DNA of 64,000 bases from Sphagnum compactum (taxonomy: Eukaryota; Bryophyta; Sphagnopsida; Sphagnales): positions 6,882,001 through 6,946,000 of the forward strand of contig OZ234494.1 of the NCBI GenBank assembly GCA_965153455.1, written 5' to 3'. The translations under genes and the position numbers were made by a program. Positions 1 through 12,400 of this stretch are shown in pieces; position 1 is the first letter of the stretch, and every line of letters begins with the position of its first letter. The notes under the pieces were generated by a model. That model made no database searches and had not been told where the DNA came from. It saw only the letters and a list, made by a program, of their open reading frames with translations.

Positions 1-32
1 GAAAAAAATTTGGGGATCTTCTCTGTTTGCAG

Positions 33-1798
33 GCTTTTGCTGGTCACAAATCAACATCAGCAGATTGGGTGCTGAGCATAACTTCACTTTCTGGAGCTTT
101 GAATGGCACAACTCGTGTCTTCCTTGATGGTATCTGGTTAGTGCAAAACTTCAACAAAAATTCACCTGATCTCCCGTTCATAAATTATCACAGAATTAAA
201 AATTCCACCTTCATTTGGGGAGGTAGGAAAAATAACACTACTCAGTATAAATAAATTAATGAAATTATAACGAAAGATCCAATTTACATAGCCAATGTAC
301 TTCTTAGTTTTTGTATGAGTTTTTCTTCAATCTGTCTTTTGAACTTTGAATGAATTCACCAGATGGGATTTTTACTAATTGAATTGAAACTGCTGTTGTT
401 GTTGTTGAAATGGATGCAGTCCAGAAGATGGTCAGACTATGAAAAGTATTAGTCTGTTACAAGTGCTGCGAGTTGCTGTTCTTGTGTACGAGTGGTTAGA
501 TATTCCAGCTCTGAAGAGATATTATGATTTTGGCTTTGATCACTACAACCTGCCTTGGCATAAGGCTGGGATGTCTGGTTTAAGAGATACCATGCTTGGT
601 CGTTCAGGCCCTTTTGCTAAGGGAAATTGGGTACTTCCAGATTTAAGCATTCAATATGCTGTAGAAGTGAATAAGAGATTGCAGACATATCCCAACACCT
701 ATTATTTCAGGTACACAAAAAATACAAAAGAACTTTTTCTGTTTTTCTATAGTTTTTTTGCCCAGATTCTTTTATGCTTGTGTTGAGTGTTGGAAATGAT
801 GGTGTGATTTTTTTTGCCCATGTGTCTTTGATTTTACAGCTATGCAACAAATCATACTAGGAAGGTGTTCTCTCAGAAATTGCCAAGAAGTTTTCTTGGG
901 ACACATCCATTGCTCTTTCTACGCGCTCTGCAAATGTGTCTTTGGCGACACCCATCACATCTACCTCCTCCCTATGAGGGTTACAGGTACAGAGAGCTTT
1001 TTTTTCAATGAAAACTTTGACAATTGGGTGGTGAAAAATGTTCAGAGATTTTTTCTTAAAGAATATGGAAAGGCAATTTAAACTAGAGTGTAGATGTAGG
1101 CTATATTAAACTAGACTGTTACTAAAATTGTCACATAAATTCTTCGGCCCTGCAGGGATGATGAGTGGCAAGATAATGATGGTGCACTTAACACAGTATC
1201 ACAGTTGTATCCACGGATTCCTCATGAACATCCACATTGTGAACTAGATATTGAATTCAATTATGATCAAGTTCTAAAACCTGGCATTTGGTATGATAGA
1301 CAAAACCCTTCTTTTAAATTGTTGTTTATTTATTTATTGTTTGTTTTGGCCATTTGTAAATAAAACTCAAAAGCTGTTTTTTCCATGTGTTTATTAAGCT
1401 GTTGGAAACTGTTAATTAGACTAATTAGATTTTCTATTAGTATTTGCAGGAACCTTTCACTCAGTGTTGAATTTTCAGTGAAAGCTTTTGTTCAAGTGTT
1501 TCCCTTAATGATTTGTGACAAAGTTGGGTTCTGTCTGACATTCATTGGGTTATAATAATAATCTTGACCCAATTTTTTTGGCAGGTATTACACCACACTT
1601 CAAGCAGATCACGTCTACTTTGTCATCAATCGGGACAGAGCTGGTGTACATTTTGATGTATTATATGATGGCATTTTCCAGCGGTGCCGAACACAGATGA
1701 AACGTGTTCTGAAGTCATCACAAACTGTGGAAGCAGCTGTGAAATCAATATGTGTTTGCGAAAATGAATGTGTTTGCCGACTTAGACTGTTTGAATAA
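33..1798 (+). CDS. Lipase-like alpha/beta hydrolase, 3' five exons (5' end outside window)
   Basis: Exons 33-136, 420-710, 840-986, 1156-1290 and 1585-1798 join into one open frame of 296 residues ending at TAA 1796-1798; all introns are GT-AG and all are phase 2. The product resembles the plant alpha/beta hydrolases of the At1g10740/At1g23330 type, which are related to bacterial family I.5 lipases. Visible landmarks are VLSITSLSGALNGTT, FGFDHYNLPW, LPDLSIQ, YPNTYYFSYAT and PPPYEGYRDDEWQDNDGALN. By analogy with the bacterial enzymes, the catalytic Asp should lie in QDNDG (codon 1178-1180) and the catalytic His in QADHVYF (codon 1610-1612). The nucleophile Ser is expected in exons to the left of the window. 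The likely role is hydrolysis of a lipid ester, with substrate unknown. The C-terminal tail is Cys-rich (CVCENECVC) and I do not recognise it. Family assignment is confident; exact function is not. Confidence 0.88.
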
Positions 1799-3093
1799 GT
1801 AACACAGTAGGCACAGGTTTTTTTCTAGGCAATGTTATTATATTCCTTCTTCACACTCTCTTTCAATTGTTGGAGGAGAATTCCATAATTTTTTTGCCCC
1901 TGTTATTTCAAAGGGAGAAAAAGTTGTTTAGAGATCAAAAACCCACTGCTTGCTTTTTTTCATCATTTGTTGGAGATTTCTGTAATTTCTGCCATTTTTT
2001 GGTTTTACAGACAGACAAGACAGACAGAGAAGTGGTTTAGAAATTCAAAAACTCTCTGCTTGCTTTTTTCATCAAATGTGCTTTGGACTTCATAGAGCAC
2101 GAATTTTTTTGGGTTGCTTTACTTTCCTTGGGCAGAAATGATCTAGAGCATGATCTCTCTGTAACAAGGGATGGATTATTGGAAACTGTTATTTTGAGGC
2201 AGATGCTGACGATGATAATGATGATTATCAGTGTTTCATTGATTAAGTAGATCAGAGTATCAGTGACAAGAGACCTGCAATTAGTAGGAGCACCAGCTCA
2301 CATGAATTGCTGTGGATCAGCTCCTTTGTGGTGACATGAAGAAGAAGATGAGTTTATCCACTTTGCAACAGTTTTTTAAAAGTCTCACCTTTCTGATTTC
2401 CTGAGGGAGGTTGTTGTGATTCCTGGAGCTGGTTGGTTTTGTCTCCTCTGCGCCAGAGCATCAGTTTGTCTCTTGCTGGCAAGAGTTGGGTTGCCTCTTG
2501 CTGGAGTTGTTTCTATCTTGCAGTTGGTCCAGTTTTGTTTTCCTCTTGCTGCAGTTTCTTTCTTTTGTGCTTTTTATTTTCCTTAAGTAACCTACATGAA
2601 CAACTTTCTAAAGTTTCCCAGAATAGCCTTGATGTTTTGACACTTCTTCTACCAAACAGTTTGAAACTTCGAATTTTGAAAGTCTCATACAAAACATTTA
2701 TCTTGATGTTTCTCAGACTAAACAATTTGAAAAACTAAGATAGCTTCCAAGTTTATCACAAAAACAACAATGTGAGGTTCCTCAGACCAAATATTTGTTT
2801 AGGTTTCTGCCTTGTACACACAGATGCCAATTTCCTTGTCTGAGGTTTCTCAGGCGCATGACAATTCTTGCAGCTGCAAATCCACACAGGAGATAGAAAG
2901 GTTTTGCTGTTGTTAACCATATCTGGAATCTGAAAATCAGACCAACAAACCCCACAGAGAAAAAAGAGTTTCCCACATACATACAATTCTGTTGCATTAT
3001 TGACATCGAGGAGCTTATCATTTTCGCCTTTTATGTTTGTCTTTTTCTGAGTTGTGAAAAAGCTGAGGAAAACAGATCCATATCAACAGATCG

Positions 3094-3096
<3 letters not shown>
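1799..3096 (+). other. Intergenic: probable 3' UTR of the lipase-like gene and upstream region of the next gene
   Basis: No coding family is recognisable. Short open frames on both strands (for example around 2433-2738 and 2756-3021) are low-complexity T-rich or antisense readings without homology that I recognise. The first part presumably holds the 3' UTR of the hydrolase gene. The last few hundred bases probably hold the promoter and leader of the gene at 3293. Confidence 0.5.

Positions 3097-3124
<28 letters not shown>
3097..3124 (+). repeat. (GA)n microsatellite in probable 5' leader
   Basis: About 14 perfect GA units lie 170 bases upstream of the ATG at 3293. GA/CT tracts are common in plant core promoters and leaders, so this fits a 5' UTR position. 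A matching CT tract lies just inside the first intron (about 3656-3676). Confidence 0.85.
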
Positions 3125-3292
3125 TTCCGGAATCATCTGTCTGGCTGTTGCAGAAGAAGAGCGTCATCATCATCATCTTGTGTTGCTTTGCTGTGTTGTG
3201 TGGGTGGGTTGTTGTAATTCTTCTTCTTTTGGACTTGTGAGAGTGCCAGTGAAAGCTTGGAAGTACAGAGGGTTTGCAGCCAGCAGAAAGTA

Positions 3293-5182
3293 ATGGGTCC
3301 TAGTGATCTTCCTCGTTTGTTTGGGAGGTTTAGGGTGGCGATGGTGCTGGTCCTGCTGCTGCTTGTGATCAGCAGCAGCAGTGGAGGAGCAGGAGGAGCG
3401 AGAGCAGAAGACAGAAACACGGCATTCAGTCCCTGTGATGATACCACCGTACTCAAGGGAGATGGATTCACGTTTGGACTGCTGATCGGCAGCAACGCTT
3501 CCTTCTTCTTTCAGAACAACCGAACCACCCAAGTGTCTCCCTGCAGCCTGCATCCGGAGGGAAACTTGTTGTCCACTCGCTTGTCCGTGTTTCGTCCCAA
3601 GGTTGACGAGATCTCTCTCCTCATTGTCAACTACACCGAAGTGAACCCTGTGAGCTCTCTCTCTCTCTCTCTCTCTGCTCCTGATCCCAAAAAATTTCTC
3701 TAAGATTTCAGAAACTGTGAACATGGAAGACTTGTGGCATTTGAGCATCAAACCCTAATTTTGACCCCAGGTATTGACTGCAGCAGCAGCAGCAGCTTCC
3801 TCTCTTGTTCCTGGTTTCTGCAACTTCTCTTCTGCTGTCTCATCGATCTTCTCTTCTGCTGTCTCTCTGTGCTTCTTATTCCCAACTTTTTTCTCTAGGA
3901 TTGCAGAAACTGTGAGCAAGGAAGCTTTGTGCGATATGAGCACCAAACCCTAATTTTGACCCCAAGGCATTGATTGCAGCAGCAGCTGCTGCTGCTTTCC
4001 TCTCTTGTCCCTGGTTGCTGCAACTTCTCTTCTGCAATGCACTTCTGCTGAGCTTTACTTACTGCCCAGCAAGGGGAGCTCACTTTGGGCTTTTTCTTTC
4101 CCTCTACATTGCATTTCTTGATGGTGTAAAACTAACTGTGGATGGATGCTGTTGTTGGGGTGGGCTGCTTGTTTGTTTGTTTGTTGGTTGTGGTTCCTTC
4201 TACCTTAGTTCGTTTGTTTTTTTTTCCACTGACTTTGTCAGATGCTCCATGCATTTCTTGATGGTGCAAACCTATCTGTGGATGATGCTGTTGTTGGGGT
4301 TTGGTTGTTTGTTTGTTTGTTGTGTTTCTTCTAACCCCCCCTTTTTTTTTCACCTGAATTTTTCAATTGCTCTGTGCAATTTTCTTTGGCAGGAGAACTT
4401 TGGTCTCGGTGGTTATGCTGTTGCTTATGCAGGGAGTCGGTTTGCAGCTGTTTCAGTACCCCAATTTCTTGCCAACTCCAGCTACCACATTACCAGTCTC
4501 TCACTGGTAAATACTCTTTCCTCGAATGTGTGCAGCTTGAATGCTAAATGCTTGACACAGAATTTAGCTGCCCAGAAATCTTTGCTTGTCATGAAGCAGG
4601 AATTTTGATTCTGCTGCTGGCTGCTGGATGAGCAAGAAGTAAATAGTCTTGGTTAATCTAGAACTAAAGATTTGCATTGCAAGATTGATGAATTTCTCGT
4701 CACTTGGGTTAGGTTGAGGATTTTGTCAAGATAATGATTTTTCTTGCTGAGCATTTGCAAGCAGGGAAAAAACTGTTATCACCCCACTGGCTCTCAGAAA
4801 ATTTGCTTCTTAAGAAACAAATGAGAATCTGAAGAAAACAGTTCCTTGACCAAAGTTGACATTGGTGCAGGTACTGGACTTTGACACAGGTAGACTCAAA
4901 ACACCTCTGTGGAAGAGTGATGGATGCAAAGCTTGTCAAGGCAATTCCTCATTTGTCTGTGTGCATGGTGAGTGTGCAATTCCGAGTAAATACTGCAAAG
5001 GCTCAGGAGGCATGGAGGATTGCAGTCTTAGCATCCAACTCACATGGTCAGGCACTGATCAGCGATACCAAGTTCTCAATTCCTGGTACCAGATCAACAA
5101 TCTGGGCCAGTACTCTCTATACAACCTCTACAGTAATCTCATGAGTAGCCTTAGCAATCAGTACAACTCATACTTCCATTGA
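3293..5182 (+). CDS. Secreted Cys-rich plant protein, Expp1-like (At3g44150-type), complete
   Basis: Three exons, 3293-3649, 4393-4506 and 4871-5182, join at phase-0 GT-AG introns into 260 residues. The first ATG in frame is 3293 (MGPSDLPRLFGRF). A hydrophobic core, AMVLVLLLLVISS, follows at about residues 16-28 and reads as a signal peptide, with cleavage near ARA-ED. The mature part has FSPCDDT, DGFTFGLLIGS, FRPKVDEISLL, GYAVAYAGSRFAA and DGCKACQGNSSFVCV, then LTWSGTDQRYQVLNSWYQIN and a terminal YSLYNLYSNLMSSLSNQYNS. Several Cys residues suggest disulphides, and N-x-S/T sequons (NAS, NRT, NYT, NSS) suggest glycosylation. It matches from memory a plant family annotated as Expp1 protein, of unknown biochemical function. 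The likely location is the secretory pathway or cell wall. Complete and apparently intact. Confidence 0.88.
3700..4390 (+). repeat. Two successive duplications inside intron 1 of the Expp1-like gene
   Basis: First pair: about 3700-3840 and 3893-4035 share the string from TCTCTAGGATTGCAGAAACTG through AAACCCTAATTTTGACCCC to a CAG/CTG-rich block ending CTGCAACTTCTCTTCTGC. Second pair: about 4106-4180 and 4248-4325 share ATGCATTTCTTGATGGTG, GCTGTTGTTGGGG and a run of GTTT. The intron has grown by local duplication. Each copy also duplicates pyrimidine-rich, splice-acceptor-like sequence. Confidence 0.75.
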
Positions 5183-5750
5183 ATTTTCATCCCACAACAA
5201 GTGCATCATGACCTCTGTCTGTACTCATAAAACTTAGGCTTCTTGCTTGCTGCACGATTTCTTGTGACCAACCATAAATCAGATGCAAAACAATTCATGT
5301 GTGTTTTGAAAAGAGATTGAGCAAAAGAGATGATGGGTTGTGGGCAGCAGCAAACCACTTGCAACTTTGAAAGTGTGACAGTGGTGGAATTAATTGTTTG
5401 TCCCTTGATTACAACTTCATATCAGCAGCAGCAAGATATGGAGATCATGATGACAATTGTGAGGAGACAGATCCATTACTTATAAGGCAGAAGTTGTCTG
5501 TTAGGGACAGAACTAGAAGACAAGCACCCACACCCACAAGAGGTGATGACTTCTTTTCACTCTGCCATTTCTATCAATCCTGGTTCTGATTTGTTTGTAA
5601 TAAAAAGAATCGGGTTTATATATGTGGGTTGGTATTTGTCTCTGGCCTATTTGCAGTCCCAGTATTGGTTTTATGGGTGGGGTTGGGAAAAAGTAAAACA
5701 ACTAAACTTGGATGTCAGAAATTTTTTGCAGGATCACTTACTGAGCATTG
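5183..5750 (+). other. Probable 3' UTR and downstream flank of the Expp1-like gene
   Basis: Single-copy looking sequence follows the stop codon. An AATAAA at 5599-5604 is a candidate polyadenylation signal, about 420 bases after the stop. No further gene is seen before the sequence turns AT-rich at about 5750. Confidence 0.45.
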
Positions 5751-6359
5751 CTGGAGTTGCTCTAAGAAACCTTAATGAAACTTTAATGATTAGGATATGC
5801 GAGATATTTTCACATGAAAAATTATCAAATTTTCAAAACATATTGAAATGTGTTCATCACTTAACGTTTCAATCTATTTTATTGTGAATTACAACTTTAT
5901 TGTGTTAATCATTTACATTTTACCCCCATTTACATGTGATAAAAGACTTGTTATATTCTTATGTATTGAAAACTCAAATGTATTAATGAAATGTTCAAAT
6001 TACCATTTCTTTTTAATAATGAGTGTTATTTTAATGTCACATTAAGTTTTTAATTACCCAAAGCTTTTTTACTATCAACAAGTTCATATTAAGGAAATCA
6101 AGGGGTCCTTAACGAATTGAACATTGTTTGACACAAACAATTGGTTGATTTCAAAAGTTCTTAACTAAAATCAAAACATTAAATTGGATTGAATGAATTT
6201 TTGTTATGAAATTTTTAACTCAAATTATTCATTCAACACAACTTGGCATGATTATCATAACTTTAAAATGTTAAAACATAAACATATCTATTATATTTTG
6301 CAATTTTCATTGTGCTCGTGTCACCCTTTTTGGCTCATATAAGTTTGTTTTGACTAGCA
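5751..6359. other. AT-rich flank of the Helitron remnant
   Basis: AT-rich sequence without a recognisable coding block. It lies on the C-terminal and 3' side of the - strand helicase, so it may contain its decayed last third and 3' terminus. I could not align it to helicase motifs by eye. Confidence 0.3.
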
Positions 6360-9300
6360 TAGTACATGTAGAATTCTCTCATTAGTTTGGGGACATTTGG
6401 TGTTTTAAAACCTATGAAGAGACATTTTGCACAAGGCTTTGAAAAAAACAATTCATAACTTCATTTTTTCATCATTTAATGTTTTGAGTTCATTAAACAT
6501 TTTATTTAATGGTATTGCAAGTGCAGAATGTATTGTGGTACCATTAATATTAAATGTTGCTTTTCCTATGTATGATAATTTCATCACTTTTGGTTTTAGA
6601 GAGTCAGCATTTGTAGTTTCTTTTTATATAATATTGTAACATGTTTTGTATGAAGCACATTAATGTATACGTTTTTCCTATTCCTGCACCTCATGTTAAA
6701 AAAAAAGCGTAATGGTTTTGTTGGACTTTTTTTTTTCTTGTATAAAATATCATCCACAATAATTTTTTGTTCATCATTAAGTTCTCTCAAATTTGTGATG
6801 CAAATTTTTCATATGGAACACGTTCATTAACTTGTTGACAAACAATTGTATCAAATTGTTTTTAGGTTGCAAATGGTTTTCAAACGTTAAGATATGGTTC
6901 AACTTCTTTCATGTTTGTAGATAACACATTTTTGTGCGGATCACTTGTTTTAATAATAGTTTCATTCGAAAAAAAAAATTCCCACCCATTTATTTCATTC
7001 ATTTTTCTATATTCTTTTACTTGTTCTTGTAGATGATCCCATTCATCACCATATTTATTATTTTTATTAAATTCGTATACAAATTTGTTTCTTATTTTTT
7101 CAATTTCATTGTGTTTTTCATGTTTCCATGAAATATAATTGTATTTCAAATCAAATTTTAATTTGCAAAAATGATGGAACAAAAGTAGTAATTTTTTATA
7201 ATGACTTTTTGGGTCTTTATGAAGATTGAATGAAACCCAACAAATAATTTCATCATGTCCACATTTTTTACATGTTTTATTGTTGTAATTACCATTAATT
7301 TTTTCTAATTAAATAAATATTTTCCAAACATGATGTCGTTCTTTATATTTATCAGCTAATGATTTACACTACATGTTTGTTGACAGTCTGGGTAAATTGT
7401 GTAATTTTTTTGTGGCAACAACACAAAAGTTCTTTCATGTTCACTACATGTATTTATGAACTAAAATGATTTTGTTGAATGATAAAAAAATGGAATTGAT
7501 AATGATATGTGAACTACTTGCTAAATAGACATTTGTTATGCATTTAGAAATGTATTTCTTAGTTTTTTTATTCATTTGGATGCTTCATATTGTTCATGTT
7601 TACATTTGTGTAACAAATTTGTTTATTTTGTCAAATTAGAAGTGCAATAAGCTACAACAAAATATGGATCTAAAACATATTGCGCATCTATATTTGCTTC
7701 CCACATAGGTCATGCATGTATGCTAAAATATTTGTTTGTATATCATTTGCTTTATGTTTCAAAAATAATGTTGGTTTTCAAATAGAGGATCGTAATGCAA
7801 AAATGTAGTAATATTCATTTGCATTTAAATCTATAAAAAAAATTCAAAAGAAATATTTACACCTATCCCATATCAACAAGGTTTTTAAAATATTATTTGC
7901 AATTTCATGAAATTTTGGAACACGATCATATTCATTTAATGGCAATAATATTGTAGTGGATTTCATTCAAGGTTTAGGATATTGAAATCGACAAGTTGGC
8001 TGATTCTTTTTTGGACAAGTTCATTTGTGCCTATGTATTTGTGCACTACACATTTCAACTATAATAAAAAATTTATCAATTGTTTAATATTTATTAACAA
8101 AAATTTCAATAGTTTTATTTGATGAAATGCCAAATTGAGGAGCATTTTGAACCCACAAAATCCATGATCAAGGGCTAATCCTCTATTTTGAAATTCAATA
8201 ACAAAAAAAAAATCTTGAATTTCACCAAACAATACATTATTTTATTTTATTTTAATCAAAAATTATTCATCCTATGTTGATAATAACGTACACATGCCAC
8301 AAGATTGTTTCTGACAAGTTCTCTAAAATTTAATAAGATATTTTTGAAATTTTGTTTTCAATACATGTTGGTCATGCAATTCTTTTAAATGTTTCAATTA
8401 ATGTGGGCCAATTGTTAATACCCATGGTGAATGTTACAAACAAAGTTCGAAGACCTAGTTGTCTAATCATTGCAAAAACATTTTTGCGAAGACGATATAA
8501 ATATTTTGGAGATGTTCTTATACGTCCTAATTCTTTGTATCTTAAATTAACTTTCAATAATTTATCTAATTTAACATTATTTGACACATCATTAACTATG
8601 AAAACACAACCTAATAATTTTTCTTTTCGAATATGAATCCAAGTAGAAGATAGTATGAAATGTATTACAATTTCATTTGTTGCAAAAACAATTTACTTAC
8701 ATGGTATGCAAATTTTCTATCGTCACTTATTAGTTCTACTTATGCAATTTCTTGATATAAACATTGAAAAGGTCATGGATGACCAAAAAATAATATTGGA
8801 AAATATTTATATTCTTGTAAATGAATATCATGAAATAGCCCAAGAGGTCGAAATCATTCTCCTAGAGCAATGATTATTGAATCTTGTTTGTCATCGATTA
8901 TATGTTTAGGGTTTTAAATGTTTTCCACTAATGTATCCATATTATCTTCTTCCATAATTTCTTCAAATGTTTCAAAATTATTAGAATCAAAAGTTTTTTA
9001 AAAAAATTATATTGTGTATTTTCATTTGCATTTGCAAGTTCAACCAACCCTTACCAATTTGGTTTTATTGAAACATTGCATCTATGTATAATGGAGTTTC
9101 ACAAAGTTTTTGTAATGCTTTCATAATTATGTTAGGATGAATGTAACCTAACATATATATTGACTTGTATTCTAATTTTCTTTTTAAAAATTCAGCAATT
9201 GAAGAATCATCATATGGCATTATTGGTAATATGTTTTGCATCAAATTTAAATTTGTTGGAACATTCACAGTGCTTCCATGCATTCTATATTGTCCACAAC

Positions 9301-9420
9301 CTTGTGATTGAGATATTTGTGCAAATGCAAGGCATGGTGCAATTAAATGTTCTTATATTTTATTAAGTGTTGTAACACATTTCATGTTTGGTTTGTTATT
9401 CATAATACAATTTTGTAATG
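6360..9420 (-). pseudogene. Decayed Helitron Rep/helicase (DUF6570 - Helitron_like_N - PIF1-type helicase)
   Basis: Read on the - strand, blocks occur in the order expected of a plant Helitron protein. First, ~9400-9065: LAFAQISQSQGCGQYRMHGS, then NVPTNLNLMQNILPIMPYDD and FLKRKLEYKS (DUF6570-like). Second, 8587-8372: RYKELGRIRTSPKYLYRLRK, AMIRQLGLRTLFVTFTMG and NNWPTL, as in Helitron_like_N. Third, ~8200-7650: QNAPQFGISSNKTIE, KKNQPTCRFQYP and ALRS. Fourth, 7182-6880 and 6790-6596: RELNDEQKIIVDDILYKK, then GKATFNINGTTIHSALAIPL as in the PIF1-type helicase. The Walker A position, GxGTGKT in the family, reads MRCRNRKN, so ATP binding is lost. Frames are broken by many stops and frameshifts. I could not fix the Helitron termini (5' TC, 3' CTRR with hairpin). 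Inactive fossil. Confidence 0.8.
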
Positions 9421-12400
9421 TTAAATCTAAAGGTTTTTGTAGATCAATTTTTTTCAAAAATATTTACAAATAAAAATGCGATCATTTGTTTTGATGTCTT
9501 GTATTACATCAAGGAGTTTTTAAATGTATGATTTTGATGCAAAACAAATTTGAAATTAAAAAAATAATCTGACAATAATAACAAACATGTTTAACAGTGT
9601 CTTGAATATCTTTTTTATATTTGATAATATGCATATCATCTTTTTTAGTTTATTATTATCTTATTTGATTTTTAAAAATTCAAAACATGATGTGGATTGG
9701 GTGTGGATTATTTTTACTTGTAGGACCAATGATATTATCTTTAATATTGTTATGATTTTGTATGTTTTCAATTGGAGTTATTTTTTCCTTAATTAAAATT
9801 AAATATGAAAAAAAATTAGCAACTCATAGAATAAACTTGAAACAAGTGAGCGATGGAAAGAAAATTGCAAACAAAGCTCAAATCAAAGTCCTTCAAATGT
9901 CACAAAACTTATAGATTATAAACAAAACAAGACAAGATGTTAGAAGAAAATGCTTCAGGAATAAAACCAAATAGCATTATATAGCAGCCCATAATAATTC
10001 ATCACCTTCATAAGAGGTATGTTAAGGTGTACAAAATTAGGGTTTAGATTTAGGAAGTTAGGTTTGTATTGAATATAGGGCTATAATGGATTAGGCTTTA
10101 CAATTATATAGGTTCACAATTACATCTAAGTCAATAGTGGATTAGGGTTTAAATCTAGATTGACTTTAGGGTAAAATTTTCAGGGTTCCTTACCACTACT
10201 CCTTCTACTAAACCTTAAAATATTCTAGATTAGTAGTAACCTTTAACAACAAATTATTGCTAATTAAAAATGCATTAAATGGTTGCATGGATACAAAGAA
10301 ATAGGGGGAAGGGGTTACATTTGACACATAATTAGATATTTTAAATCAATTCAAATTAAGATTAATTTGATTTTTAAAAATCATACAAATGTTCATGAAT
10401 TTTCCTAATTGGGTTAATGATCAGTAATGTATTTTCAACCCATGTGTGTAAAAAATGCAATGTGGGATCATGTGTGAAGAGATCTAATAACAAGAAGCAA
10501 AGTGATAAAACCCCTCTAGGTATATAGTTCTAAGATTGAATTTTCAAAGGAGATCCAACCAAATTGGGAACCACAAGTAATTTGAAAACAAAACCCAAAA
10601 CTAGATATATGACAAAGTAACAAGAATAACCAACCCAAAAATGTTCAAAATAAATATGAATCAATTAAATCTTACATAATTAGAGAATTGGGGGCATTTG
10701 CAAATTTAAGTGGCAAAGAACCAATTAACTAGTTATTGTCTAATAATATGTTCTAGCAATATGTATAGCCAAGTTTTCAAAAGTCAAGGAATGAATACAC
10801 TTCTTAATTATTGCATTAGTAATTTCACCTCCCCTGCATGTGTTGAGTCAATGCATGCCACTATGTGCTCATTTGACACACAAATAAAATGACAGTTAAA
10901 GACCACACATATTAATATACAATCACAAATGACAAATTGAATATCTATGGTGTTCAAAAGAGGAGAAAATGGGCTTAAAAAAGCTCCCCATTTAAGAAAC
11001 ATTTGAAATGATCATATTAAAGATTGCAAAGGAAGAAAACCTAAAAAGAAAACTTTCATTGTTGTACAAATAAACCCTTCTTTTACATATTTACAAGCAT
11101 GTACAATTTTGACCATGTTGAAAGAGGTGATATATATTTAAATGAACATGATTCAAAAAATTATTACTTTCACTAAACTGTATACTTGTGCATGAAGTAA
11201 AGTGTCATGTTCCAGGGTAATTGGTTACATAGTGCCTCTTTTTGTTAAGCCATCCCTTATAAATGGAATCTGTAACTTTTTCCCAGTCAAAAAGTCTACA
11301 AATATAACAATGTGAAAAAAATTATTGCAGTATATGAATATGTAAAAATTAATGTGATTGCAAAAAAAAAACTCCACAAAAACTTGTAGCTAATAAATGT
11401 TTTGGCAAAAAACGGGGGAAAATGATAAGGGGTTTTGTTTTATACTTCTAATTGTCATTCACAGAGTATTAGACCATCAACTTGTAGTGACTTGCTACCA
11501 TTGCTCCCCACCAACTTTGGGTGTAGTTAAGAATATTATAATCTGGTTTTAAGTTATGGCATATAATAATAAAGAAATCTATCTTGAGTTTCTATCACAA
11601 TCCAAAGCCATTGGAAGAGACTCATGCATAATGTTGGTTGCCATTTGAACATCTAAGCATAGATATTAACTCATATATCTAACTATCTATGCACATCTTA
11701 ACTTTGCTTTGGAGATCCTACAATCCACATCCTAAAACAATTTATAGCACCCAAAAAACACACATGGAATCCCTTCAAAATTCAATGAATGGAATGATGG
11801 TGCCTGAAAAGTGGACAACAAGTATTTTAGGTCAAACTTGCTAACAAAATAATCAGGCATAAATGCATGTAGGTAGCTATGTCTTTTCATCATATGTCCA
11901 CTTTACCAAGCCACACAATTGTTAGGGCTATGCTTAACAACAATATGAAGAATGGCATATGGTCTACCAGTTAAGTTTCACTTGGCACTTTACGGCTATT
12001 GGTTCCCTCTCCTAGTATAAGGGCTAATATCTACCATACCTACTAGTGAATTGAATCCACAACTAGGTGCAAGTCATGATCATAGCCATTTTGGTAATTG
12101 GTTATATATTAATCCTCCACATTTACTATCTACACCAAGGATGGTTTTCTTGTGTTCAACCCCAATAGGTAACTACACTATGATACTTGATCACCAGCCC
12201 AATGTTCACACTCCTACAAGTTAGATGCCCTTGGACCAAATGTACCACTGTATAGGTGAATCTAGATGCGACTAGTGGTACCACTATCTTTGATCAGTAC
12301 CATCATAACCTTGTAAATATCACTCATAGAGTATCAAACCATCACATTTTTCACATGCAAAAATTGATGGTGCAAACCATCAACTCAATGTAGTACACTG

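Noticed and set aside
3133-3751. Long - strand frames (120 and 192 codons) opposite the Expp1-like gene
   Set aside because: They are antisense to a well supported first exon and its leader, rich in Ser/Gln from CAG/GA tracts, and show no family resemblance.
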